From contig MOWL01000067.1 of assembly GCA_002110485.1 (NCBI GenBank), positions 1,302,001 through 1,366,000 on the forward strand: a stretch of DNA of 64,000 bases, read 5' to 3'. Positions 11,400-23,909 of the stretch are shown here, piece by piece. The first letter of the stretch is position 1. Each line of letters opens with the position of its first letter. This stretch comes from Emergomyces orientalis. Taxonomy: Eukaryota; Ascomycota; Eurotiomycetes; Onygenales; Ajellomycetaceae. Under the pieces are notes generated by a model that saw only the letters and a program-made list of their open reading frames with translations, ran no database searches and was not told the origin of the DNA. Made by a program: the position numbers and the translations under genes.

Positions 11400-12696
11400 G
11401 AAACATCGTTTTATTCGTCAAACCACGCTAACGAGGGTGGAAACCAGCAACGACAACCATGGCAACTATCGCCTGACTACCAACTCCAGCAATGGCAGTG
11501 GTACAGGCAGGGGCTGTCTAACGACTCTGCCCCCGGAGATCCTCCTAGAAATTCTCCAATATGTCGGCGCCGACGAGCTCAGAGCCAACAACCTCGACTC
11601 GCTACTCATATGCAAGTACTGGTATTGCATTGCATCAACAGTACTGCTGGAAGACGTGAAACTCTCTGCGACAGGCCTGAAGAAATTCCTCGCGCTACAG
11701 CAACCACGGAATTGTGAAGCGCAGCATCAACCTCAATCTCAACATAAAGGGGCTACACGTGCCCGACCACGAACGAAATCGGAACCAGAATCAGCATTAG
11801 TATATGAGTGTACTTCATCCACACCGACGCAGACAACAAGCCTTTCCGTCCGCCTGGCCGGTTACTCGGGATGGTCCACTCTGATCGATCCCAAGACTCA
11901 GCAGGCCATCCCGGAACGATTCGAGATAATCACCGACTGGGCCGAAAAGACAAGGGCGGATATAATCCGTCTTTCCAGTTGGTTGGGCTCGTTGAAGACG
12001 CTGACCCGGTTCCGCTTCCAAGCTGAAGGAGAAACGAATTTGCGCGGCACTATGCAAGCGCATCTATTCGAGCAGATGAAGAGTTATTTACATGCGGACG
12101 CGGTTGCGCTTATGTGCAGGAGTATCCCTGCAGGGCGCCTCAGGGTTCTGGAGTTGGACACATGTGGATCGGCGTTTATGGCGGCCGATGCGAATGGTGC
12201 TGGGGCAGGGTACGGCTCGAATAAGGAGCATATCTGCCCGCTGATAGGGAGATATGTGCCGTACCTGCGACGGTTGAGGGTGAGGATGCATCGGATCTGT
12301 CCGGAGGTTTTTGGTGGTGGAAGCGAGAACAATATGCGGTATACGACGACGCGGAAGGAGTTTGTGTTTCATCTGAGCTTGTATGATCCGTTGAAGAAGG
12401 TGATGAGTGCAAAATCTGCGGCGCCGTGTTCAGTTGATAGTCCTCGCGGGAGGGATGTGTTGATAAATAATATGATTGAAGGGGCGAATGTGGCGGCGAG
12501 GCAAATGCCTAATCTCAAGGCCACGATTTTGTATCATGTTTATCCGTTTAACCTCGTGGCGATGGATTGTCGGGCGGGGGAGACGAAGATGATCGATGGC
12601 CAGGTTGATTGGTTGGATAATGAGGATTTGATTTTTGAGGATTGGGTATCTGGTCAACCACCCTCTGAGATGTGCGTGAGCGTCTGCGCGTTTTGA
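11383..12696 (+). CDS. F-box domain protein
   Basis: Probable substrate-binding subunit of an SCF ubiquitin ligase. The single exon encodes 437 residues. The first 45 residues are Ser/Thr/Asn/Gly-rich. The F-box spans about residues 47-92 and opens LTTLPPEILLEILQYV, followed by the helix LLICKYWYCIASTVLLEDV. The remaining 340 residues contain no repeat I can name (no clear WD40, LRR or Kelch); they include a Gln/His-rich stretch near residue 110 and a Cys near the end. Many fungal F-box proteins have this plan with an undefined C-terminal part. The target is unknown. Confidence 0.82.
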   Translation: MLDPGRKHRFIRQTTLTRVETSNDNHGNYRLTTNSSNGSGTGRGCLTTLPPEILLEILQYVGADELRANNLDSLLICKYWYCIASTVLLEDVKLSATGLKKFLALQQPRNCEAQHQPQSQHKGATRARPRTKSEPESALVYECTSSTPTQTTSLSVRLAGYSGWSTLIDPKTQQAIPERFEIITDWAEKTRADIIRLSSWLGSLKTLTRFRFQAEGETNLRGTMQAHLFEQMKSYLHADAVALMCRSIPAGRLRVLELDTCGSAFMAADANGAGAGYGSNKEHICPLIGRYVPYLRRLRVRMHRICPEVFGGGSENNMRYTTTRKEFVFHLSLYDPLKKVMSAKSAAPCSVDSPRGRDVLINNMIEGANVAARQMPNLKATILYHVYPFNLVAMDCRAGETKMIDGQVDWLDNEDLIFEDWVSGQPPSEMCVSVCAF

Positions 12697-13047
12697 TCGA
12701 TTGTTAACATAGGCCTGAAAGGCCGATCAATCAGATAAGTGTTGAAAAACTCGGGTTGGGATGGTTCCAATGAAATGGGGGTAAAACTCTGTGTGGCTTG
12801 TCGTCAAATTGGTTGGTAGCTGCCAGTTTGCCCCTGCAATTTCCCAATCCCAACTCACAGAAAGAAAACGGAGAGTAAAAGTCAAAGAGCGCTTGACAAC
12901 TTGGGAGAACGTTGAATGGTTACTGAAATGAAGTCTGAACACCCAGGACAGTTTCCAAGTGCTCCTCAAGCATTCGATCATAGTAAACACCTCGTTTTGA
13001 AAAGGACATCGACAGGCCTCATGATGGCAAGATGTAGGCACAGACGG

Positions 13048-13075
13048 CTGCAATCTGCAATCTGCAATCTGCGAT
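13048..13075. repeat. CTGCAAT tandem repeat, 4 copies
   Basis: Three exact CTGCAAT units followed by CTGCGAT. Confidence 0.85.
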
Positions 13076-16000
13076 TAGAAATAATATATTTTGAGGCAGC
13101 AGAAACATTTCGGGAAGGTTTTCCATGTCAGATGATAGTATGCCCTTGACAGTGATTGGTTTGCTGCATACTGGGTCGTTGGATTGAGCTACATTTTCGG
13201 ATGCTAAATGCACATCCTGAAAACTTCCGGTGAATATTACTGTTGGTAGAGTGGCAGCTTGCTTCAGTTTCATGTTAATGGATTGTCATTATTGTTGTTA
13301 ATTGTCCTCTGAATGTAGGTAAAGATATGGTGGTATCCAATGCAAAGATCAAAATGGGTCTGTAATTAAAAGACGCCTTGGAAAGAAGGGGAGGTGGTCA
13401 TAAGATCAAATAGATGCACACTTTTTGCGTCTTCAGATCGAATTACTTGATTAAAGTCAGATTCAAACTTGACGAAAGAGCTATCGATGTAAATCAGAGC
13501 TAGCGATGAACGATTAGCGTCGTGACATCTTTCAGAAGAAGAAAACTAGAAAAAGCACCGCATTTATTTCAAGAAATAATAATTAAGAGAAATGATGGAA
13601 TAAAGTCTTTTCGATAAAAGGCCAGAACCCAAAGTAATGAGGCTGGAATGAATATTCATGTCAGGAGTAACATGAAACAATAATAGGAGGCTGCTTAACA
13701 GTTTGAAATGCAGCTCTCTGCGAGGTTCAGCAAGGAACAAATTCCGCAAACAATGACAGGGAGCATGATTAATCTCCACGCTATCCTGATGTGGTATCGT
13801 CCGAAGAAGACGTCAGCGAAGAGAGGAAGTGGAGCGACCCTTTGAGGCGCAAACTGGCTTCTCCTTTTTAGAAAAGTAAAAGAAAAATAAAATAAAATAA
13901 AGATAAAAATAAAAAAAGTAAATCGTCAAAATTGTTGAGGGATGCATGAAATATGTAGTCCGTAACCAAGGGGGGATTTCGGGCTGTTCAATCAGAAGCC
14001 TAATTGAAGAAAACTTTTTCCTGTTCACCCTGACAACGAAGCTCGTGCACATCCCAAAACCCAGGCTTTCTCATTTGAAAAGCTTTAAATTTCCGGACAA
14101 GCCCAAGCTATTGGCTTCTAGAAGATAAGGCCCCCCCGTATATGCATGCATACGCATATGCATTCGCATCTGGAAATGAGGTGAAAAAAAAGTATAAAAT
14201 CTCTGCGTAGTACGGAGTTATTCCTGGGATGGATAAGGCTTGGAGAAAAAAAAGGTGTAGAGTTTGCGCTGCTAGTTCATGGACGATCAAAAACACAATT
14301 GGGTCTGTGGATCTGATCGGAGGAAAACACAGCAAGCCACAAGAACAGTCAAAATCGAGGATGGCAGGGCTGAGGATTTCGTTTTTATTTTTATTAATTT
14401 TTTTAGTCGTCTTTTTATTCCAATTTGTATTTTGTATTTGTGATGTATATTTTTTTCAAGTATCTGATATCCTGGCTTTTTTGCCAAAAAAATTTTCGGC
14501 CTGTTCCTTTGTTGTTTCCTTGGTCCCGACGATTGGCCCATATTGGCGCCGTCTAATCCGTAAGTAGTCTGATGTTGGCAGAACTTTTTCGCATCCTTCC
14601 AAGGTTGACTTCGTTAGTTCCGCGTTGGTTTGTTCCAGGGTTAAGGGCAAAATTCGGGCTGGTCACGGGATTTCGTGGCTGGCTCGTATTGTTTACGTCT
14701 TGGCACAACGCGGGCTCCTGGCGCTGTTTGAGTCTTTGAACCTGGCTTGGACTGAAGTAAATGGACCAGCCAGCCTAAAGTAAACGAAAACCTGAAACAA
14801 AGCGAAGGAAGCAGCGGTGCGGGTTTACCTTTGCGTGCAAAAATAATAAAAATAAGCTAAAATGCAGCACGCCATAAAGGATGGACACTGGAGCTGGATT
14901 GATGGATGTGATTTGATAGATGTGATTGATGAACTGCGAGTCAGCTGGACGGGAAAGCCGTCGGGAGAATCGCATCACGAACCCCCTTTCGTTCTTCTTT
15001 TTCTTTCTCACTCTCTCTTTCGCTATTTTAGGAAATGTGATTCGCTCGTTGGCGTTGCGTTGGTGCGACATGGATGGTTCAGATGTGGAAGTGGAGGAGC
15101 AAATAAAGGCACGAACCGATGACCAGCATGAGCTTGTGTCCATTGACAATCGAGAGGAGAACCTTGAAGGGAGGGGAAGAGCGAGGAGGTGGGAGGGCTG
15201 ACCAGTGACCAACTTTTCTAACCCCACCAATTGGAGAATGGGGTTGATGATCTGCTGTGCCCCGACCCCGAGCTGCCAGGTTCGACAAACTCTGGTGTTC
15301 GCGTATCTTGGTGACGTTTGTCTTGCATTTGCTAGGGAAGCTGCGGTGGCGGTTCCGGGGGAGTGGAGGGGTTTAAGTTGTTTACCATGTCGTTGTTTAC
15401 CACGTCGTTGTTTATTGTTATTATCCCAATCCTCATCATCATCATCATCATCGTAAAGACAAATAAATGGTTCTTATCTTGTACCTGCCATACGCTTGTG
15501 GACTTGGAAACTCTTCGAAGTCTCGTTCATGTTCCATGGAGCTTCCGCAACCAAATGTCCGTTATTCTTCAGTGGCGAACCTCATGACATGGACCTGAGC
15601 CAAAAAAAATAATATGTGATGACCCCGCTCTTGTAGTTGAAGATTCCAAACTTGAACGGGGTGGGAGTGGGTTTCATCGGTATGAAGTTCGGCGATGAAG
15701 GTAACGCGATACTAGAAAGGGCTAGCCAAAGCAATCCAGTCATTGCTGTTGTCATGACCGCGGTTGCGATCGAAGGAATAATTCCGGACAGGCTGACTGA
15801 GGCTCATTGGTTGTTGGCATTTCCTCTCTCGGTTAATATTCTCATTCAGAACCTTGGTGGTGTCAGCGAGGGGTAACACCGTAGACCGTGCCACAATACA
15901 GAAACAGAGTTCCATTTTGTGGTTGCGTGCGTTTTATTTGCCTTTTTGCTGCCGGTTTTGGGTTACGACAAGTGAACTACAGAGTATAAAAGGATTATTT

Positions 16001-17559
16001 TTGGCAAAGGCCGAAGCTAGAGTTTTTTTGGGGGAGAATTGGTACACGTAAGTGGATCGAGGGACGAGGATCCATCAACACAGGCTGGCTGAATTGGAGA
16101 CTCATTTTCGCGACCATTGATAGGCTATCAGGTTAGAGAGAGCCCATTTTCCATGGCAACATCCTTGCCATTGTCTCCGTGTTGCCCGCTTTCGGATAAA
16201 TACTCAAGAGTGACGCTTGCGCCATGAAGAGCTGAAGCGCTGGCTGTGAGCAGGGAAGAGACATTATTGGGGATCGTCAAGCAAGGCAGATAATTGGAAG
16301 AAACTGGGTTTGTCTCTTTTTTCATGGCGGCTATTCCGAGCAATAGCGCCTCAAATCTCCATCCGTCTGATTGAAGCGAAAAATAAGATTTGGAGATGGA
16401 ACATGACATGAACGCATATATTGTTGACATTGAGCTAAATAAACAGAACTGTTTGAGAGTCACGGGTCGATGACCCGCGCTCTCCCACAAGTATTATTGG
16501 TGCAATTGGAGAGAAAGAAGTCGTTTTGCAGCAATGCGATCTAGATTTTGCTGTTGCTTGAGAAGGGTGAAGGCGTCGGTGTCGGGATAGAGCCACAACC
16601 AAATTTTAATGGAGGAGGATATCCTTGTTTTATTGTGCTCTGATGTAGCTGTTTTATGGAGCTTGGAATATATCCATGGGACGAAACGGATAGCAAAGTC
16701 AATGGTGGTCTGCATTAGAATGCTCTCCACATCAGCACCAACCAGGAAGCACTTCCAGTACCCTCACCTTCCGAATCATATCTGCGTTTCTTGTTATTCT
16801 CCAGCTTTTCCTCAGCGTTTGGTGCTGAAACTGCGAGCTTCCCCGTGTTTGAGAACAGTTCACTCAGGGATACTAGCAGTTTTGGGCTCTGTCCTGCACG
16901 GATAAGTGTGCAATCAATTGTAATACTAGTAAATGCCGAATTGGATTATTCTCCTCTCTCCGGACGAAGAAAAGGGGTTTCTTTTTTTTGAGCTCCATGA
17001 ATTTATTACTTTTTTTTGTTGTGCATGTATGTGTTGTCTTTCAAGACAGAATTTTCTCCCTTGGAGCTGCACGTCATGCCATCACTTCAGCAACCATATC
17101 GCGGCTCTGCCAGTGAGGACGATAGTATGAAGTGGCTAGCAAGATTCCGGTAAAGATTGTGCAGTAGTTTATTGGATTGGGCGGCAAAGGGAGCAGCCAG
17201 ACGGGCCAGTCACAGCAGCAGAATGAAGAGATACGAGCAGACACAGCCAACAGCGAGAGATATGCTGGGATCAGGGAAGAAGTTGTGCCCCATGTACCGG
17301 TACCTTTCCCAGTAGAGTATAACGCCTGCAGCCCATGTTCCAGTACCTGGCTCTGTCTCCCTTTGTTAAGCCTGCGAGATCAAGGGGAAGGTTAGGGCAG
17401 TCATAAGCTGACCATGTACCCAGAAGTACCACGCCGGGCATTGTTGGCGGGCGCGGGACCTGTAAGAGACTTCACCTCCCCACTCTGGCGTACCGTTGCC
17501 CATTGCAACACGTTCAGCCGCCATCTTCAAACCATCCCCAACCCACGATTCCGCTTTCT

Positions 17560-17645
17560 GTCTCTCCCTTCTTCTTCTTCTTTTTCGTTTTCTTCTTCTC
17601 TTTCTTCTTCTTCTTCTTGTCCTCCTCTTCTCTTCTTCCGTCCTC
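17560..17645 (+). repeat. CTT/TTC-rich pyrimidine tract
   Basis: Imperfect trinucleotide tract of TTC/CTT units about 550 bases upstream of the cdc25 ATG. It creates long Arg/Lys-rich frames on the minus strand, which I regard as artefacts. Probably part of the promoter or 5' leader. Confidence 0.6.
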
Positions 17646-18175
17646 ACCGTTCTCCCCAGCCCTGGACTCCTCTTCTCGTTTCCCCGTCCCACGCCACATC
17701 CTTCTCGACGGTCTTCCCCCCCGTCGTCCCTCTGCTACAGCTCCCGTCTCGCACCGTCTGACTACCAGTTTCCCTTGCTCCCCGTTAGCCTTGGACGATG
17801 TCGTCTTAACTTGGACTTCGGCATCCAACGCCTGTCTTCCGTGGTGGCTCGGATCTCGAAGTCATTGCGGTAGGCGTATCTCGCTTTTCAGACGAAAAGT
17901 CGACGAGCAGAAAACCGGACTTGTGGGGCCTAGGTCTTGCAGAGTGCATTGGGTGTGCCTGCATACCTACATTTTTGCATGACGAATTGACCTGGACCTG
18001 ACCGCTACCATTATCCGTTCTGCCCTCCATCCCTTGTGCCTCCCCTCCCGGATAATCCTACGTTTGAGCTGGAACTGGCTAGGGTTGCGTGTACTGGCAT
18101 ACTGAGCGGAGGAACAGATACAAAGCCAGGAAAATAAATAATAATACCAATTTCAGGAGCTAAGAGCTAGGGGTT

Positions 18176-20111
18176 ATGGAACATTCGTCTCCCCTTGCTG
18201 CTATGCAGCCCCCGTCTATGCTATTCGGACACTGTTTTCGAGCAGAGGCAGCTACCTCGTTCACATCGTTTCCTGCAGTGAGGAATTTTGGTCCAAACAG
18301 CTTCAATTTCAAGGAACTCTCCAAGAAGAAAGGAAATCCAGACTACTTCAGTGTGAAGCCTGTTGGAGGATCTTCTCCTACGGCCAGCCTAGCTGCAGAT
18401 CTTTCACAGAACTTCCACATCGACCAAAGGTACGTATTCTGCTAGCAGTATACTACCTGTTGATTTCTTCTCTTTTCCTTATTCGGCGTTTTCTTTCCTA
18501 GATTCGTTACTAATTTTGGTCACAGTCCTCAGCTTGTAACACCACGGAGGTCGCTGTTTTCAGCGAATTTGTTTGGCCCGGAAAATGGTCGAGGTAATAT
18601 ATTCCGGCTTTGTCCCTCAGCTAAGGAACATACCAGTGAAGCTGACAGCAACCAGATACGATGACAACGCCTCCCCTACCATCATCCTCGCCGGCTATTT
18701 CTGTTGATATGATGGACATGTCCCCGTTACCGCACAAGATGCCATACTCTCACCATGTGGACAGTGACTTAGAGTCTCCTACGGCTGACCTGTCACACCC
18801 CAAGCCAAATATCTACATGCCTAGCCCTCTGCAAGATTCACTAATGGAGCCTCGCCACCCCAATGTTCCGCCAGAGTGAGTTCTTTATACACCCGCCGTG
18901 TTTGTAAAGTTTTTTCTTTTGCTATACTGATATCTTTTAGGAGAAAACGGGCTGCTTTCCTCCGTCCTTCATTGATGCGGGCCAAAGCTCATGGGGGCAT
19001 CTCTAAAAGTCCATCAGGGAGTCATTCTCAACCCTTGATGAAATTTGGAAATGGGTGTAGTAAGCTCTCTACATCGACATCGCTTTCACTGTCTGAGATA
19101 TTTGAGGGATCCCCGGAAAGGCCGGCCTCAAGAACCAATCTTTCAAACGAACACATGGGACCTCCTCACCCACGGGCTCCCTTTTCGGGTTTTGTCGGGC
19201 ATTCTCGTGGGAACGGGTCTCCTGGGCATGGTGCTGTGCGTAAGGGTTCCAATCCTTTTGCTCGGCCGAGGAAATTGAGTAGAAGGTCACTCAGCATGTT
19301 TGAACATCCGGACGATGTAATGAAACAAGATGACGACTCCAGTGTGAATATCCAATCTTTAAGCGAAATGGAAGAGGGACCTTCGCTACATTTACCTCAC
19401 TTTATCCCCGAAGATCAACCTGACAGCCTCCCCCGGATTGAGAGCACTGTTCTAGTTGATATTCTTGATGGGAAATATAATGATAAATATAATGATATAA
19501 TCATTATTGACTGCCGATTTGAATACGAGTATGAAGGTGGCCATATAAATGGTGCTGTCAATTACAATGACAAGGAGCATCTCGCATCGAAGTTGTTCTC
19601 GGAAGACACGAAGCCAAACACCATGTTGGTGTTTCATTGCGAGTATTCCGCCCATCGTGCCCCTATTATGTTAGTTTATTATTCCCCACCACCACCCTTT
19701 ATTGTTGCTTTACGTGATCCCATTCTTACACATCGGTTTAGGGCCAAATTTATTCGACATAAAGATCGCGCTGTCAATATCGACGAATACCCCAAACTCA
19801 CATACCCTGAAATGTATATCCTGGATGGTGGCTACAGTGCTTTTTTTTCCGTTCATCGCTCTCTCTGCATTCCCCAAAACTATGTTGAGATGGCTGCAAA
19901 GGAGCATGCTTTTGCTTGTGAGCGAGGCCTCGGAAAGGTGAAGCAACGGTCGAAGCTTGCCAGAGCTCAGACATTTGCCTTTGGACAACACTCTCCCCAG
20001 ATGGAAGATAGCCCCACTGGGCGGTGTCGGAATGCTGGTAGTGACCGCAACCTCTCCTTAGAAATTCCGGAACCTAGCCGTTTGCCTGGACGGCGCATGT
20101 TCAGCTACTGA
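18176..20111 (+). CDS. nimT: M-phase inducer phosphatase (CDC25 / NimT)
   Basis: Dual-specificity phosphatase that activates Cdk1 at G2/M. Five exons: 18176-18429, 18526-18593, 18656-18875, 18941-19669 and 19742-20111. They encode 546 residues, close to the remembered length of Aspergillus NimT. Introns are 96, 62, 65 and 72 nt, and the phases agree. The N-terminal third is Ser/Pro-rich with TTPPLPSSSP and MSPLPHK, likely Cdk or checkpoint phosphosites. The rhodanese-like catalytic domain starts near LPHFIPEDQPDSLPRI, has IIIDCRFEYEYEGGH, and carries the CX5R loop HCEYSAHR with Cys414 and Arg420. The last intron begins in the Met424 codon just after this loop and is frame-neutral if retained. 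The C-terminal SPTGRCRN and PGRRMFSY match the fungal family. A small internal duplication (KYNDKYND) precedes the domain core. Confidence 0.95.
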
Positions 20112-21782
20112 CACTTTTCTATCAACGATCCCTGAATTATGGCGCTAAACGCTTGATGGAGCTACGTTTGCTTGATACTTTTTTTCTTCCCTGTTCACCG
20201 GTCTGGTGCAAACCAATCCCCGCGTTTTTGAATCTTGGACCACTTCAATTTATCCTTTCAATTTTCGGCCACCCCCGCCGACTTTTTTGACATTTCACCA
20301 GCTTTCGAACAAAACGAAATGGCTAACATACTTGTGAGACTTACCTTCCTATGCTTCTTTTGGACCATGCCGCCACCATCGAGGCCGACCAAACAAACTC
20401 CCTTACTCTGATATTATAATATGCGACAGACAACAACCATTTACCCCGTTATAGGATACTTGGAGAGATAAAGTTATCGGCTCGACCAGCCTCGAGCTTC
20501 CGCTATGAATTATCCGATACGTCATCCACATTATGCGATGTCTTGCTCGTAATGAGTGGTTGAATTAATACCTTGCCGGCATTGTCCCGTATCTTTTTTC
20601 TTTTCTTCAGTTTCGACAAAACAGCTTTTATGATATGACATACTTTAACCACTTTTATCCCGCATCGAACTTATTTCCTATGTTTACATCTACATATCTG
20701 TACGCGACCCACACTATCACACACAGCGCGTAAAAGGAACAAATTGATATATTCCTCTATCCATCTATCCCTTCACCACCGATCCCGGAATCTTCTCAGT
20801 TGCAGAAGCATATCCGATATCTATGACTTGTTGAAAACTTTTCCCTATGTTTTTGTTCTGACCTGGGTTTATTTCCCCCAATTGGCTTCTTCGACATTCG
20901 CAATCCGTACGCACGGTTGCATTCTCAACCGGCGAACTATCGACATTTCTCTGCTTCAACAATTTTCGTTCTAACCAATTATCTTCTCCGAACTGCCTCT
21001 TAACTCTACCGGCTTTTTAATCATCGGTTGTTACTTCTTGTACTTCTCGACTTGTTTTCCGAGGCTGCATATTCGATGTGATAAGCAAAGACAAGATATT
21101 TTTTGAAAAGCGGTTGTTTAAGGAAGTTATTTGGGAGTCTTTGGGCTGCATTGTGTTGTTTTTGCCTGGAATGGACGATAGAGAATAATTCGTCGTTTTT
21201 GTCGACTGCGCATTTTCCCGCTTTTCATTCAAGACTTACGGAAAGAGCTTGGAGAATAATAGCTAAATACTCAAGAAGTTGCGAAGTGGGAAAAGTGATG
21301 TACTGACAGACTACGGACTACTAACTCACAGTTTGGAGGATGACTGAGTTGTCACCTTGTCATTTTCCTTCTTTTCCTTTAACTTAACTGTCCTTTTATC
21401 TTGGTTTCCCTTCCTTTCCACCGTTTTAAAAGATTTTACACTACCCTTATAGAAAACGAAATGAAAAAGAGAAAGAAAAAAAAGAAAAGATTTATAAATT
21501 ATCAAAAATTCCTAATCGTATTGTTCAATTGTATATACTGTCTTCATGCCGTGGTTCCAATTAATTGTTCATCACCATTGTCCTACGCGTCGGTGGTTGT
21601 CCAAACACGCGATTCAATTTAACCCTTTTGGGAAATTCTCAACTTCACCCCGTGAACCCCATTATTGCAGATTTCTATCAACCACCCCACCCGCTTGATC
21701 CCTCTCTACAACACACAAACACAGGAACTACAACCCAAATTATAACCGCAACTACAAAATTTGCAACTATTAAAAGAAGAAA
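20112..21782. other. Intergenic between cdc25 and sld5
   Basis: No gene supported. T-rich and C/T-rich plus strand; the right edge is the sld5 promoter, with an A/C-rich leader at about 21712-21782. Confidence 0.4.
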
Positions 21783-22876
21783 ATGGACATCGATGACATC
21801 CTCGCCTCCATTGATCGGCCGGACCTGTCGTCGCCAGAAGCCACCGCACTCGACGCCCAGCAACTGACGCGATTTTGGGTTACGGAGAGAGGCGTGCCGG
21901 AGCTACTGCCATGGCCGGGGGCGCTGATGGAGAGGGTTATGGAGAGGGTACGGAGGCAGGTGAGTGAGATTAGATTAAACTGAGGATTTTGTGTTTTCGT
22001 TGTACTTTGGTTTGATTTTGGGAGAAGCTTCTGGTGGGGTTCGACAAAAGATCAGGGGGTCGAATGCGGGGAGGGGAGGAAGGGAAATGGGAATGTTTAT
22101 TATCCCCTAATTGAACTCGGCAAGATACGAACAATTTTATACCCAGAATACCTCATCAGAAAAAGACAACTAAATAAAACATAATACATCTTCTCCAGAT
22201 CGAAAAAATCGAAGACCTCACCGCTGCAGCCTCTGACCCATCCTCAGCAAACCCAACCACAAACCCAACTTTGAACCTCAAACTCTCCATCCTCCAAACA
22301 GACCTCTCGCGTACCCAATACATAATCCGCTCCTTACTACGCCAACGCCTCTCAAAACTCACAAAGCACAGCCTACACTACCTCCTTCTCTCCTCTCCAC
22401 CCCCTTCCTCTTCCTCCACCTCCTCACAATCCCACCAACAATCCTCCCAAGCAACGTTCAACACACCCACTCCCGCATATCCTCCTACATCTACCAACGC
22501 CTATCAAACGTCCTCAAATGCAACCACACAACAACCGCTCCTCTCCCCACAGGAATCCACCTTTCTCCACACCCACCAATCCCTCCTAACAGCACACTAC
22601 AACAACTCCTTCCTCTCAACCTTCCCCGCACAGCTGCGGCGATTAGATGACAATGCGGGCGGATTGAGTATGGTGCAGGGTCCCGAGACGAAGGAGGTGG
22701 TGTTTGTGCGCTGTTTGGTGGACGAAGTGAGGATTGTTATCCCAACCGGCGCTGGTGATGAGATCGGGGGCGGCGGGGATATTCATGGCAGGAGGATGAG
22801 GTGGGGGGAGGTTTGGGTTGCGAGGTGGGAAGGGGTTAAGGAGGCGTGGGGGAGGGGGGAGGTTGAGGTTCTTTAA
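21783..22876 (+). CDS. sld5: GINS complex subunit Sld5
   Basis: Subunit of the GINS tetramer in the Cdc45-Mcm2-7-GINS replicative helicase; acts in nucleus. Two exons, 21783-21959 and 22199-22876, give 284 residues. The 239-nt intron (GTGAGT...CTCCAG) is in phase 0. The N-terminal MDIDDILASIDRPD followed by LTRFWVTERGVPELLPWP is the Sld5 A-domain start. After the intron, IEKIEDL and LKLSILQTDLSRTQYIIRS continue the helical domain. A Ser/Thr/Gln/Pro-rich insertion (about residues 115-175) separates it from the C-terminal B-domain with VFVRCLVDEVRIVIP. The insertion makes the protein longer than yeast Sld5, as is common in filamentous fungi. The last 35 residues are rich in Gly, Arg and Trp. 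Confidence 0.9.
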
Positions 22877-23909
22877 TTGTTTGGATAAAAGGGGGAAAGC
22901 TGAAGGGATTATTGGTTGTTTTATGGGATAGGTAAGGGGTGTAGACATGAATGGGGCCGTGTCATGGGCATTGAAAGGCCGTGGATGGATCCACCCACCG
23001 CCTGTTTTGTTGTTTTAATTTTCACGTCCTCCCAGCCTTTACTAGATGGCGTTTGTCTTTTCGTTTTGTTTCTTATGCCATGATGATCATGTTTTTAGAC
23101 CGTGCAAACTTACATAGCGTGGCGTTTCGCATATTTTATGAATGGGAAATAGGAGGGTGGAAAAGGGAAGGAGAAGTGACGGAGAGAAAAGAGGGTAATT
23201 ATATTTATTGGGAAATGAGAAATGGAAAAAACCACCAGGAGGATAGAAAAAAAGGGGGGGCGTTTTATGCTTGACCCGCAATCAGTACAATTATTTCAAG
23301 ATAGAGCAGAGAAAGAATGCTTGTAGGGGTATATTTCCTTAACGATCACTGCGGACGTTACTACTGGTTTTTGTAGAAGCCAGTGATGGAATGTAAATGA
23401 TGAATGATGACAAAAACTACACCAGAAGATTGTTCAAAGAAAAGGGGGAAACAAATAATAAAAATAAAAATTTCAAGATGTGTTCCAAATATCCATTGGA
23501 AAACTCCAGTCCATGGTATTCAGTGTTCTTCTCTCATGCCGTAAAGTCATCATCATGTGCAGGAAGGAAAATGAAGAGAAAATGAAAAACCAATGTCCCC
23601 TTCAAATTTCCCATGACCCCCGGCCTCTTCACGTGTTAAGGAGTGAGACCTGACCTACAAGCCGGCGGAGAAGAAAATAAAAGGAAATGGAAATGAGCAT
23701 ATGTCGCTGAGAAAATGAGGCTGGAAGGAAAATCGTAAAACAAAGGAGGAAACAAAACTGCTCGAAGAACTAACTAGACATCCAGCCTGGACCGTGGCAA
23801 AAAATAAGGAAACCAGAAATCAAAAAGGAAAATTCAAGGGTCATCTAGTGTCATCTGTCTACATGAATATCATCCTCGTCTTTCATGTGAGTGCGTGTGA
23901 GTGTCATGT
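22877..23909. other. Convergent intergenic region sld5 / cul3
   Basis: 3' flanks of two convergent genes; A/G-rich plus strand, no coding region seen. Confidence 0.4.

Larger units (their letters stand above)
12697..18175. other. 5.5-kb region without a supportable gene
   Basis: Open frames here are short, lack family resemblance and often start at non-ATG codons. Visible structure: a 7-bp tandem CTGCAAT array at 13048-13075 (fourth copy CTGCGAT), an A-rich block at 13870-13920, hairpins at 14138-14161 and 16455-16484, (CAT)6 at 15434-15451, and a long CTT/TTC pyrimidine tract at about 17565-17640. The last kilobase probably contains the cdc25 promoter and 5' leader, including a three-codon uORF at 17979-17990. 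A long non-coding RNA cannot be excluded. Confidence 0.45.

Noticed and set aside
16128..16490. 120-codon minus-strand frame
   Set aside because: No domain, no conserved-looking pattern, no neighbouring exon in phase; chance frame in the gene desert.
17366..17828. Minus-strand Arg/Lys/Glu-rich frames resembling a charged nuclear protein
   Set aside because: They are the complement of a CTT/TTC pyrimidine tract; the composition comes from the repeat, not from coding selection.
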